Shown here: positions 44,743-55,312 of the stretch, piece after piece
Layout of the letters: each line of letters begins with the position of its first letter
Numbering within the stretch: the first letter of the stretch is position 1
Source of the DNA: Sialis fuliginosa
Lineage: Eukaryota > Arthropoda > Insecta > Megaloptera > Sialidae
Assembly (NCBI GenBank): GCA_961205875.1
Contig: OY540816.1
Span: 22,640,701-22,704,700, forward strand
Direction: 5' to 3'
Length of the DNA stretch: 64,000 nt
The notes under the pieces: generated by a model
Database searches by the model: none
Seen by the model: the letters and a program-made list of their open reading frames with translations, nothing else
What the model was told of the DNA's origin: nothing
Position numbers and translations under genes: made by a program

Positions 44743-45580
44743 TTTTTTAAATAAATTCTTATATATTTATATAGTAACTAAATGATTCTACGTCGTATTT
44801 TCTTGTATTTTAGTCGATATTTCTATAACGAGTTAAAATTCACTGTAGGAAATATCACTAAAAAATTTCGAATTTTTGATTTCGTTAAAAGTATGTTTAT
44901 TGTGTAGAAAATGACGTGAAAAGTTGTTTGTTTCAAACCGCAGGTCTGTATCTCAAACCGTTCTCGAGATATAGCCTCTCAAAGTTTTAGTTTTTTCAAA
45001 TTTTTGGAGAAAAAAGGCCATAACTTTTGAACGTGTGGTCGGAATTGATTTTAGTTGACGGATTTGGAATCAGCGTGTCAAAATCTATGTAATGACATGT
45101 ATAATACCTTAAAACTCGGAAAAAAAATTTTTGCGAAAAATCGAAAAAATTCAAAGGGGTATACCTTAAAAAAATGTCGATTTTTGGCCAAATTTTTTTT
45201 ATCGGATTTTAAAGTATTATACATGTCATTATATAGATTTTGACACGCTGATTTCAAATCCGTCAACTAAAATCAATTCCGACCACGCGTTCAAAAGTTA
45301 TGGCCTTTTTTCTCAAAAAATTTGAAAAAACTAAAACTTTGAGAGACTATATCTCGAGAACTGTTTGAGATACAGACCTGCGGTTTGAAACAAACAACTT
45401 TTCACGTCATTTTCTATACAATAAACATACTTTTAACGAAATCAAAAATTCAAAAATTTTTAGTGAAATTTCCTGCAGTGAACTTCAACTCGTCATACAA
45501 ATATCGACTAAAATACAAGAAAATAAGACGTAGAATCATTTAGTTACTACACAAATATATAAGAATTTATTTAAAAAAAA
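44743..45580. mobile_element. Family B giant foldback, copy 3 (longest arms)
   Basis: The arms extend beyond those of copies 1 and 2. TTTAAATAAATTCTTATATA then GTAACTAAATGATTCTACGT on the left is mirrored by ACGTAGAATCATTTAGTTAC then AAGAATTTATTTAAA on the right. Arms are about 400 bp around a centre near 45160 (CAAAGGGGTATACC). The paired 62-aa frames on both strands are symmetry artefacts. AGTGGCGAGGCGTGAAATTT (minus strand at about 45638) may be the hAT-like outer end. Confidence 0.95.
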
Positions 45581-46380
45581 AAGAGGGGGAGGATTGACAA
45601 AATATGCTTCCCTTATTAAAAATTTCACGCCTCGCCACTAGTTAAACCAATTTTTTTCAAACGAACATTTTTATATCTGCCATTTAAATTACGTGCAAAT
45701 CTGTTTACAAAAAAACACTCGCAGTAAATCATTTTGGCTTCTGAACAATTAATATTTCATATTACGATCACTTTCCACGATAACTGGCTCATTTTAGTGT
45801 CAAAATAAAAAAATACGCTATCGTAATAACCCATTTACATCAAGTTATTTTGTATGCATGGAAATACACACAAAGCTTTTTACTTTTAGGGTTGTTTTTA
45901 ATTATTATATAGATGGTATCTGGCTTTCGTTATATCATAAAACTCATGCCGAGGTCACTGTTCAACATGGATATAAAAATTATATTTCTTTGTTGAACAA
46001 AAAACGATTGCTATTTGATTAAAATGAAACATTAAAAAATATTTTACCTTAAAACTAATAATATTGTAAATGTATAATTAAAATTGTTTTTGTATTTTAC
46101 TTCGCGTTATATTTTGCAATAATATAACGTGTTTACATACTTTCTTATACGTAACTTGAACTGGTAAAATCAATACAGTTTTTGAGATTATTGTGTTTGA
46201 CCGAAAATCATTTTTTAACCGAAGCCGAAAAAATTAGAATGCTAAAGATGTAAAGAAAAATATTATTTTATTTTTTAAATAATACATACAAAAATTTTTA
46301 ATACGTGAACATTGAAAATTTTCGTACGTTTTTTTAGTATTTATTATAAAAGGAGGTGAATGAAAATTTTATCAAATATA
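45581..46380. other. No gene seen
   Basis: After the possible hAT-like end near 45620-45640 the sequence is A+T-rich and unassigned. Confidence 0.4.
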
Positions 46381-46860
46381 TGCCAATAAAGTATGTATAT
46401 TGCCGTTAAGGCAGGTAAAATAAAGTTAACATTCACACATGTTTTTCCCTCTCGCTGTTTGTTTATTTCCCCTCGCAACGTTCAACCGCATAGCAATACT
46501 CCTAGCGCCACCAAGCGGCAAAAATAAATAGTTTTGGGTTTCTGTCAAACGTAAAGAATGCTAAATCAATTCTCGTTCAATTACGATGTTTTTATTTGGA
46601 AATGTTTGTTGTAAAAGCAGGCTAGGTTAGGTACTGTGCCATAGATATGCCAATCATGTGTGTATATTGCCGTTAAGGCAGGTAAAATAAAGTTAACATA
46701 CATACATGATTTCCCCTCGCATCGTTCAACAGCATAGCAATACTCCTAGCGCCACCAAGCGGCAAAAATAAATAGTTTTGGGTTTCTGTCAAACGTACAG
46801 AGTGCCAAATCAATTTGGTTCAAATGCAATGTTTTTATTTGGAAATAAGGCAGGTTAAAT
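46381..46860 (+). repeat. 271-bp tandem pair of Family H
   Basis: TATTGCCGTTAAGGCAGGTA, CTCCTAGCGCCACCAAGCGG, TTTTGGGTTTCTGTCAAACG and GTTTTTATTTGGAAAT occur in both units (starts near 46381 and 46651). A third, dispersed copy is at 613-760. Confidence 0.9.
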
Positions 46861-47999
46861 ATTGGTCAAATTTCGACCATTCAGTCGGACACTATTTATT
46901 ACTTTTCTTTTAGAATATTTGAAAATATTTCTCATGATAATAATTTTCTCCTAAACGCATTCCTGGTACTTTGTAACTCCGTGATAAACTAAGTACCCAC
47001 GGCTAAAGGACCGTTTAGTAGTAATTTCATGTTGGTAATCCTGATTGCAGTAATAAAAATGCAAATGCTAGAATTAAAATAAAATTAACGCCGCTAGACT
47101 TTGCGGTAACAGTTGCCAAGTAAATTCTGCGGATTATTTTTTAAAATAAATGGTATGATACGTTTCTAATGGACATTCTGATAATTGAAAATGTTTACTC
47201 TCTATAAAGTTTTACTCGTTAGAATTAAATATGAATTTTTTATTATCTCTTTAGTTTTTTATATATTTTTTTTCAGATTTTGTATTAAATAGTGAATTTC
47301 TCGTATGAAAATTGTTAAAATGAATATTTTATATTAAATCTCTTTAGTAACCTACTTAACGTTTACATTTTCTGAAAGAGAACATATTTACTTAGTTTAA
47401 TATCGATTGGTTTTAATTTTTTGTTATAAAACTATAAATAAAGTTCAATTTGTCGATTCCATCCCATTTTTAAGTGACGGCAACATACTACAGATCGCAA
47501 AATGTAATAAATCAACAGCAATCCTTTTGAATTCACTTTATCTACTATCAGAATAGAACCCTATTAAAACTCAACCAAATCAGATAACTAGAAATAAGAT
47601 AATTTACAGTTTATTACATTTAAAAAAAATTTATTATGAAATAGAAAGTTAGTCCGGAGGTTTACGAAAAATCCGCTAAGAAGCGCCGCAAAACTGACAT
47701 AATGCGTTGTATTTTAATTATTTTATTCAAAAGTATGACTTTTTTGCAAATTACAATGATTGAATGTTTCTCTTGAATTCGTTTCATCTTTAATCAAAAT
47801 AAAATTTGGTTTGTTCACATTAAAAAATGAAAAACATGCTTTTTTCAGTGTTTATATTTATTTATTCTTTTGTGTTTTTCTTAAGTGAGGTTATGTCATT
47901 TATTTATTATCTTCAAATCACAAATGTACTTACATAGGGGAGTGGGGGGATTTGATGAGTTGTTTTGTTTTGAATTCACTTTATCTGAAAGGGGGTGGG
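46861..47999. other. No gene seen
   Basis: A+T-rich DNA. GTGGGGGGATTTG at about 47942 and GGGGGTGGGGG at about 47991 flank a short A+T stretch. Confidence 0.4.
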
Positions 48000-48200
48000 G
48001 GTAATGTTATGGATCTTCTGGTGCAGCATCTTCACGGTCCATTTCCGCTCGATCACGTGACCGATGTGCCGGAAGTGAACCGTGTCAGATGGGCGAGAAC
48101 AACCGGAAATGTGAGCACCGACCGGAAGTCGGTCTGTTTTAACGGCACTGCAATCGGAACAGATCGTTTCACACGAGCCAGTTTTGTTAAATGTGTTCCT
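48000..48200. promoter_or_regulatory. G+C-rich island, promoter or lost exon
   Basis: The plus strand holds GATCACGTGACC (an E-box of the CACGTG class, 48051-48062), GCCGGAAGTG (48068), ACCGGAAATG (48102) and ACCGGAAGTC (48121), three ETS-like words. ACCGAC-CGGAA-GTCGGT at 48117-48133 is a perfect hairpin. Alternatively the minus strand from about 48091 to 48003 reads with mostly G or C in third positions (..HFRHIGHVIERKWTVKMLH..), which is unusual here and exon-like, but no splice donor follows. I cannot assign a family. No repeat match in the window. Confidence 0.35.
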
Positions 48201-48384
48201 TGATGGAATGCTATAACATCTTTTGTGTTTTATGATTGTAGAATGAAATACAGTCTTGCAAAAAGTAAAACTCTGTCTAAGATTTGAGAAAACTTGATGT
48301 TTTAAACTCAAATTATCTAATATAGATTTCGAATTTATTCAAAATTTGGAGTAATTAACTTTTGATTTTAAGATTACATCTATA
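48201..48384. other. No gene seen
   Basis: A+T-rich transition. Confidence 0.35.
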
Positions 48385-48895
48385 TATCCTTAAATACGTA
48401 TACGAAAGTTTTAAAGTAGACACAGAAACTTATTTAAACGATGAATTTTTAATATTTTCTATTTTTACTATTTATTTAAACACGTATAAGAAAGTTTTTC
48501 AGTGGATACAGTATCTTATTAAACCAATAATCACAAATATTGTATTTTCGACATTTTCTATTATTAATATTTACTTAAACTTGTATAAGAAAGTGTTGCA
48601 ATTGACATAGTATCTTATTTAATACAAAAATTACAAAAATATTGTATTTTAGATTATTAATATATACATATTTAAACTCGTATAAGAAAGCCTTGGGATG
48701 AACACAGAATCTTATTTAATCAATAATCACAAAAAATATTCTAATTTCAATGTTTTCTATTATTAATATTCAAATAAGAAAGTTCTGTAACTTATTTAAC
48801 CAAAAATCACAAAAATATTGTATTTTGAACATTTGCGACTGTTAATATTTATCTGAACACGTATAAGAAAGTCGTTGAATCTTAGTTTAAACGAT
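48385..48895 (+). repeat. Six-unit degenerate tandem array
   Basis: CGTATAAGAAAGT-like starts occur near 48397, 48483, 48583, 48680, 48773 and 48859. Each is followed by CAGTATCTTATTTAA-like and AATAATCACAAAAATATTGT-like text. Spacing is about 86-100 bp. Confidence 0.85.
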
Positions 48896-48954
48896 AAATA
48901 CAAATTGTACGTCAGATATGATGTTTACAACAGTTTAGATTATATCATTACAAT

Positions 48955-49066
48955 CGCAGAGTGCTGTGGAAAACATCAACAAAATGGCGATCAGTATGGA
49001 GCGCAGGAAATGAATAAAACATTGCTCGATGGCCACCAAGGACAAATAAAATTACAGCAAGGATAG
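48955..49066 (+). other. Weak candidate exon, Gln-rich
   Basis: After a possible acceptor ATTACAATCGCAG (ending about 48959) an open frame reads through KHQQNGDQYGAQEMNKTLL and on to a stop at 49066. The composition is less A+T-rich than the flanks. No GT donor precedes the stop in frame, and GTATCCTGTG just after it resembles a U12-type donor, but out of the open frame. No domain is recognised. It may be chance. Confidence 0.15.
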
Positions 49067-49369
49067 CGCGTATCCTGTGAAAATATATATAGAGTAAACA
49101 TATATATACAGAATGTATGTACAACTATGTATTATATATGCAATATACATAATATGTCTTTGTAAATATTTATAAACATATTATATTATACCAGAAGTTC
49201 TATAAATTTATAAATAAAATCCTTGCGTGCTGCCATAGTGACATCTAGCATGCAAATGTAAAACTAAAAACGTATTTTGCCGACTATCATAACAGAAATA
49301 TGATATTTAAATGAGAAACAAGACCCCCCTTGTGGCGCCTCTTAATTTATTATTTATTATTATTATTTC
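49067..49369. other. No gene seen
   Basis: A+T-rich, with TATA runs near 49085-49150. Confidence 0.4.
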
Positions 49370-49438
49370 TAATTTAGTACATTTAATTAAACGAGTGTCC
49401 AACACTGAGGTATGGTCCAAGACTGGTACCAGTACCAT
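49370..49438 (+). mobile_element. Family A right-end fragment
   Basis: TTAGTACATTTAATTAAACG, GTCCAACACTGAGG and CCAAGACTGGTACCAGTACC match the family end. Confidence 0.85.
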
Positions 49439-50003
49439 ATTAATAAATATGACCAAAATCGACATTTTCAGGTTAATCTGAATTTATCGACTAATTTTAA
49501 CAACGAATAAAGTTTTATCTCTATAATAATTTTTTTTAAATTCATAATTACATTACTTTTTTGAAATGGTACGTATAAGAAAGTTATAATAATAGGGTAT
49601 ATTTTTCAGGCCTTAACTAATAAATTCGCATCAACATCTAGAACATACGTACAAAGACAGACACTATAAATCGGCATTAGTTTACCGCGGCGTGTGTGTG
49701 TGTGTGTGTGTGCGTGAGTGTGAGTGAGGTTAGCACGGCTGTCACCACGGGCCTTAACGTGTCACGCTGCACCGTGAGTGGTTTAATTCAACCCGACACA
49801 AATCCGGTTACAAATTCTTAGTGTGTGAACCTGCTGTAGTGGTACCACTGGATTGGCGAGATCTCAGTTGTCGATGCACCTTTTAATCAATTGCGAGTCG
49901 AGTCTCGCGTATTGGTGTCCCGTACCGTATAATTTATTCTTCAATTTATTCGATTATTTTACAATGATATTAGATTTGACAGTTTTAAACAACCTGGCAT
50001 AAA
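49439..50003. other. No gene; GT microsatellite
   Basis: A GT run lies at about 49691-49713 and continues imperfectly to about 49730, with a balanced-composition stretch to about 49930. GGTGTCCCGTACCGTATAAT there resembles GTGTCACGTACCGTATTTTT at 59.99 kb, a possible shared repeat end. Confidence 0.45.
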
Positions 50004-50392
50004 TAAGGTACTGGTACCAGTCTTAGATATAACCCCAGTAATGGTTATTTTTAAATTAAATTAATTTATATACATTTAACTGTCTTACAGCGTAATTTGA
50101 TGACAATTCATAGCAACTGCTTTACATTGTTTCAAAGACGATTCATTATTTTATATCTTTTGTGTCGTAGTACTTATCATTTTATAATCATTAGCAAGTG
50201 TCCATCACTGCGTGCTCATTACTGGTTTTGCTTTATCCATTACTGGAGAAAGACATAATCAAAATAAAAGGCTATAATTTAAAAAACAAACTATATTTGC
50301 AGACTTTGGTAATTAAATTGAAAAAATAAAGAGTTACTTGTTTTATTAGTAAACCTTGCTCTTATAGTGCCATAACTGGTACCAGTACCTTA
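50004..50392 (-). mobile_element. Family A element, complete with 18-bp perfect ends
   Basis: TAAGGTACTGGTACCAGT (50004-50021) and its exact reverse complement (50375-50392) bound a 389-bp unit. The end itself contains a palindrome ACTGGTACCAGT. CCAGTAATGG or CCATTACTGG words occur repeatedly inside (near 50036, 50217, 50235). It has GTGTCGTAGTACTTATCATT and TATATTTGCAGACTTTGGTA as family blocks. This copy has the best-preserved ends in the window. Confidence 0.9.
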
Positions 50393-50393
50393 T

Positions 50394-50725
50394 ATTTATT
50401 TATTTCGACTACCGCATTCGACACGGTACCGTTACAGCGCCGACTTATTTGCCAAGAATGTACTCTATTATCCAGCAACCCCCTTCCATACAATTTCAAT
50501 AGAGTTTTACTGATTGGTGACAACCTAACATAAATATATTTATTTATTTCGACACGGCAGTATTACAGCGCTCTCTTATTTGCCGAAGATGTACTCGCTT
50601 TAACACCTTGAGAATTCAAACCATAAAAATTGACGCCGATTAAAGTAGGTACCTCTTTCATTTACACGGACATTACAGCGCCTTCTTATTTGCCAAGAAT
50701 GTACTCTATTATTCAGTATAGCCCT
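50394..50725 (+). repeat. Three-unit degenerate tandem array
   Basis: TTACAGCGC followed by CTTATTTGCCAAGAATGTAC or a near copy occurs near 50433, 50552 and 50668. Two units start TTTATTTATTTCGAC. Confidence 0.85.
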
Positions 50726-50821
50726 CTTTCACACATCCTGACATTTATTTTGGCTATCGCATGGCAGAGGTTATTTTAGTGTGTAGTTGTAGTTTGTTTC
50801 TGCAGTTCCAAAAATGAAAAC

Positions 50822-51045
50822 TGCAGTTGTAAAAGCTAATTTTTGTAGTTAAAAAATTTCAAGTAGAAAGAAAAATATAAAAAAAGGTCTCTATAATTTT
50901 TAAGAGAGAAAATTGTAGAGCAAAAAAGTATTTTCAGTTGTAAAAGCTAATTTGCGTAGTTGAAAAATTACAAAAAAAATGATCGCTATAATTTGTTAGA
51001 GAGAAATATACAAATAGAGCAAAAATTTGCTATACTCCAGTAACG
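50822..51045 (+). repeat. 112-bp tandem pair
   Basis: CAGTTGTAAAAGCTAATTT starts units at 50824 and 50936. CTATAATTT, AGAGAGAAA and AGAGCAAAAA follow in both. Confidence 0.85.
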
Positions 51046-51077
51046 TTAGTTCGAAGCACCCCTATCGTATCTGCACT

Positions 51078-51130
51078 GCTCGCTAGATGGCAGTGACGAC
51101 ATTTCCAGCACTGCTGCCACCTAGTGGTCA
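51078..51130. promoter_or_regulatory. Convergent pair of CTCF-like motifs
   Basis: On the minus strand, 51112-51130 reads TGACCACTAGGTGGCAGCA, which fits every position of the CTCF consensus I know (CCASYAGRKGGCRS with flanks). On the plus strand 51078-51094 reads GCTCGCTAGATGGCAGT, a good fit in the AGRKGGCRS half. The two point towards each other, about 35 bp apart. The island around (51050-51240) matches no repeat in the window. Confidence 0.5.
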
Positions 51131-51334
51131 TGTTGTGTATCATTTGTAACACGGCTCGTCCTTTTGTGCAAGGTCCTTGATAACAAGCACTCGTCCTGCA
51201 TGCATTATTGCATCGTCCTCGAAACTATCTAACCTAAATCTACGACAATTTTAATATAATTATATTCAATGTATGTATGGGGAGTATATAGAAAAGACAG
51301 ACTGAATTAACATTTAATTGTTTTAGTTTTATAT
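51131..51334. other. Balanced-composition stretch
   Basis: CACTCGTCCTGCATGCATTATTGC and neighbours are unusual for the window but unassigned. Confidence 0.3.
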
Positions 51335-51593
51335 CTGGAGCTAGCAAGCACTTTCAAATTGGGTATCAAATTTATATGATAGTTTTATTGGAGTTTTCGA
51401 CAGATAATTTCATGCATAGGAAGTAAACTTAAAGATAGGTATGTACAGTATATTTACTCAAGTGTATTTTTCAATTTTCTAAACTTGAGTAAAATGGTAA
51501 AAACCAACTTACTGCGCTTGCAAATATCTGTTAAAAACTCAGTCATATAAGTTTGATACCTCATTTTAGAGTGCTTATAATACCGGAGATTAA
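51335..51593. mobile_element. Family C palindromic MITE, copy 2
   Basis: GCAAGCACTTTCAAATTGGG, GATAATTTCATGCATAGGAA and the mirrored ACTCAGTCATATAAGTTTGA with CTTATAATACCGGA identify the family. The left end has eroded. Confidence 0.8.
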
Positions 51594-52680
51594 TGTTATT
51601 AATACCTAAGTAGGTAACCAGGATCGTAGCCAGGGGAAGGGGGCCATTGAATTAATTTTATTTTAAAAATTATACCACGAAAATTAAAAAAATATTTTTT
51701 TCTGTATCGTTTGGCTAATTCTAAACAATTATTATTCTTTGATTTTTTTCTAAAAGTTGGTCCTTCAGGAGATAATAATTAAAATTTAAAAAAATTATTT
51801 TCAATAAATTTATTTTTTGTATTTTGAAACATCCGTATTAAGTGAAACTCTATATGCTTTCTTTTACATCGATATTTCTCGTAAACGGTTCATCCTTGAT
51901 AAATGAGTAAAGTATATTTTTGTGTATTTTGTGCCATAAAGTCTTATTCAAAAGTCTAACTCAGGAAAAAATTATTGAACAAAAAAATACTAGATAAAAA
52001 TCGATGAGCTCTGATCTAAATTATAATTGCTTAGTACTGAAAATCGATAACACTTATTAATACTAAACCCTGTATCAAATAACTTTAGCACAATGGGTTA
52101 TCCAGATATTAAATAAAAACTGTAGCCCCCTCATGAAAAATATCCGGACACATGTTTTTTGCTTATAATATTTTTCTCAATTTACTGTTAAAGTTTGGCA
52201 CGACAATTCTGTATAGCAAATACCCTTCTCCCTAATCCCTAATCGAAAAAATATAAAATTCGAAACCCCCCACCCATTAAGTATGCTTACTTACGTAATA
52301 TTTGAATAGCCCCATACTCAAAATAATTAAATAATGAATTAACTATTCACAACAATTTAATAAAAAAAGTCTTGCAAAGAAAAACGATATACCACTTTTT
52401 TAAAACAATTTAACTAAATTCACATTAACCAGCTCTAGTTAATCTGTCACGAATGTAACTCTCTGTTTTTACTCATCAGTTTTTACTACACCTAATTATC
52501 ACCACCCACATACCCCCCCCTTCCCCTACTACGTCTTACTGCCCCCCTACATCGCTATCTATTTTCATGGCGCCTTTAAAACAATCAAATTTTTTTACGT
52601 CAGTTTTTTTCTTTCGTCTCTTTTCAACCACTTCCCGTTTTCCATCTTCATTTTCTTCTACATGTTTCTTGGTTTTAGAA
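51594..52680. other. No gene seen
   Basis: GATCGTAGCCAGGGGAAGGGGG near 51622 is a hAT-like or tail-like word. C-rich words occur at 52260 and 52508-52520. No coding frame. Confidence 0.4.
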
Positions 52681-52699
52681 GGGAGGGATGGGGGGGGGC
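52681..52699 (+). repeat. G-quadruplex candidate
   Basis: GGGAGGGATGGGGGGGGG fits the four-run rule if the last run is split. Confidence 0.5.
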
Positions 52700-52844
52700 A
52701 GCATTAAGCCCGAAGGATATCTAGGATTATCTTTAAGTAAATATACTTTTGAATGTTAGAACATTGTTTTGTTTATAAAATCGAAATAATTAGGTAAAGT
52801 CGAATATAAATTATAAACAGTAGAATACTTTGACTTATTAATTG

Positions 52845-52858
52845 CCCCCCCCCCCCCC
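52845..52858. repeat. C14 homopolymer
   Basis: A 14-base C run followed by TCCCCCGCG, 22 bp before a Family F element. Confidence 0.9.
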
Positions 52859-52880
52859 TCCCCCGCGAGAAATCAATGTA

Positions 52881-53293
52881 CAGTGAAATGCAGAAGTGAT
52901 CGACCAGTTTTCATTCAAATTCGCTTTTATCACAAACTTAGTAGGCTCCTCCCATTTGATTATTATAATATTTTAATCATTTCTTCATGTATCAAACACA
53001 GACAGATATTTTACAACTCATTTGCTAGATAAAGAAGTACTCTTCGTTTATAATACTCATATATTTGTGCGATTAAGTTATTATGTAATCTATTGAAAAT
53101 TATATATTAAAAATAATATTTAATATTCCGAATTTTAGTATTTAAATATGTTAAAAAATTAATTCATGAAATGGACGTAGATTTGTGTTTTTATTTAAAA
53201 TGATGTAACTATATAAGCTCCGCCCTAGAAAAAGATAACCGATGATGTTTGTCTTAATATTTGTAAGCGATTCTGACCTTTACGATGGTAGAC
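52881..53293 (+). mobile_element. Family F Tc1/mariner-like MITE, diverged
   Basis: TA then CAGTGAAATGCAGAAGTG at the left end; AACTTAGTAGGCTCCTCCCA, TCATTTGCTAGATAAAGAAG and AACCGATGATGTTTGTCTTA inside follow the complete copy at 31265-31656 in reverse order. The right end is degenerate. Confidence 0.8.
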
Positions 53294-53649
53294 GACATAT
53301 ACATACAATTTTAAAAAAGGATATGCGAAATATAACATTATTCAAAACAATTTATTATATTCAAACATATGTTATTGACAAAATGACGCCTTTTCAAAAC
53401 ATAAAAGGCAAACACAAACAATTAACATATTTATTTTTGTTTATTTGAAACATTTGTAGAACCGCACGTTTATTTATTTGACAGTAATTGATAGCCAATT
53501 ACTGTTTTTGTCATATTCCGCATTGTTATTCTATGTGCATTTTATGTTGTACAGGGTTGTTGAATACAGACAAGATTTAATAAGTTGATAATATTATTAA
53601 ATGATTGAGTTATATGTACTTATTATTACGTTTTATTAGTTTTAGTTCT
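53294..53649. other. No gene seen
   Basis: The frame 53242-53448 begins inside the MITE and has no motif. Confidence 0.4.
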
Positions 53650-53865
53650 ATTGTTGCCGTTTTGAAATATTATGGTTGGTCGTGCTGGAAGTCGGTAAGT
53701 TAGGAATGTTTATTTTCGTTTCATTTTGATTGTTGACGTTTTGAAATATGATTATAGTTTGGTCGTGTTGGATGTCGGTAAGTTAGGAAATCTTAGTTTT
53801 GTTGACGTTTTGAAATATAGTATTGTAGAATAGCCGTTTTGAATGTAGATAAATTAGAAATTAAT
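53650..53865 (+). repeat. Three-unit tandem array
   Basis: GTTGCCGTTTTGAAATAT or GTTGACGTTTTGAAATAT starts units near 53653, 53733 and 53799. GGTCGTGYTGGAWGTCGGTA, then AGTTAGGAA, follows in the first two. Confidence 0.9.
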
Positions 53866-53884
53866 TACTTATTGAAATAACCCT

Positions 53885-54190
53885 AGACAAAGAAAGATAA
53901 AGGACAAATAATATATTACCTAGCGTTGTGTTGTAACCATATCGCTCCACGAGTCATTGGCGTATCATTCAGATTTTAAAATAAATATCAATTATTTTGA
54001 ATTATAAAATTAATTAATAATAAATGTTTTATATTGTCTTTGTATACTAAATTCAATGCATATTATAAATTTTCAACTGACGCCTCTGGGATAATATGCA
54101 TGGAAATGACGATTTTGACAATTAATAAAATATGGCCGCCGTAAAATTTTTGGTAACACTTTCATATACGGACTGGCATTAAGTATGTAA
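53885..54190 (+). repeat. Family G repeat
   Basis: AAAGGACAAATAATATATTA, CGCTCCACGAGTCATTGGCG, TGCATGGAAATGACGATTTT, ATGGCCGCCGTAAAATTTTT and ACGGACTGGCATTA match 37.6 kb in order. Confidence 0.85.
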
Positions 54191-54876
54191 CAATTGCAGG
54201 GTGGCCAACTTAAGTTTTCGTCAAGTTAGTAAACTACATATCACTACATTTTACAACTTTTTCAACTATTACTAAATGCATATACGTTGTAATACTTAAA
54301 ACTAGTAACAATAAAAATAAACAGAATTCAGACGTCTGTCTTGAAACTATAGGTAACAGTACATTTTACCTATAACGTTGAATTTCTAAGGTTATAATGT
54401 ACCGTATAATATGTATATTTACATTATGACGACAGTGGTGGATTAAGGCATATAGTACTGGGGCAATAATTTTATTAACAAATCTATTTATAATTTTTTA
54501 CTGGCTTATTTAACTTATATACGAGCATTACCTAAATCTGACCTTCTAGCAGTAGCATTTTTTGGGGAGGGGGGGTCGAAAAAATGTATTTAATAAAAAT
54601 TTATCAATTATTTTCAAATTACGTTATGATGTAGAGGGAGGGGGGCAAAAATTGTCCATCTTTATAATAACTGAATTTCAGATTTACATGAAGTTGGGGT
54701 GGCAAAAATATGTTAATTCACCTCTGCGTATATAACATTGTTCGCTACAATAACTCCCCCTCCCTCTTATTCCACTCATTTCGCATGAGAACTAAAATTT
54801 CAGATAAAACTGATTAATCTTCATTTTACATTCGCTTGGAAATACGTACAATCAAGTCGGCTGGTTTTGCGATGGT
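54191..54876. other. No gene; hAT-like and G-rich words
   Basis: ACAGTGGTGGATTAAGG at 54434 is a hAT-like start. TTGGGGAGGGGGGGTCG at 54563 and GAGGGAGGGGGGCAAAAATT at 54636 are G-rich segments of the kind seen beside such ends. Confidence 0.4.
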
Positions 54877-54905
54877 GGGGGTGCTGGGGAGGAGAAGGGA
54901 AGGGG
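54877..54905 (+). repeat. G-quadruplex candidate
   Basis: Runs of 5, 4, 3 and 4 G with loops TGCT, AGGAGAA and AA satisfy the G3+N1-7 rule. Confidence 0.75.
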
Positions 54906-54998
54906 TGTTACCAAGCGCGAAATTTAATGTACACGAACCCTTTTTATATTTAGCATAAAGTATGGTATAAATCATTTTGTATAACATTGATTTGTTGA

Positions 54999-55312
54999 TA
55001 AGGTAGTGGCACCAGTCTTGGCAAGGACTCCAGTAATAGCAAATTTTTAATTAAATGTACTGAATTAGAAATTGATTACTACCATTTCTGAATATTAATC
55101 TATATACATTTAACTGTCTTACAGCGTGATTTGATGACAATCGGCCAATAGGTGTAAAAATGGTGGACATTTAAATTAATTATTAGTATAATTTATTTAT
55201 TAATTATTATATTATCATAGCAACTGCTTTACATTGTTTCAAATTTGACGATTCCTTCGTTTATATCTTTTGTGTCGTAGTACTTATCATTTTGTAATCA
55301 TTAGCAAGTGTC
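54999..55312 (-). mobile_element. Family A element, one end missing
   Basis: TAAGGTAGTGGCACCAGTCT, AACTGTCTTACAGCGTGATT, TTTTGTGTCGTAGTACTTAT and TTAGCAAGTGTCCAG follow the copy at 50.0 kb. It breaks off at about 55312. Confidence 0.85.
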
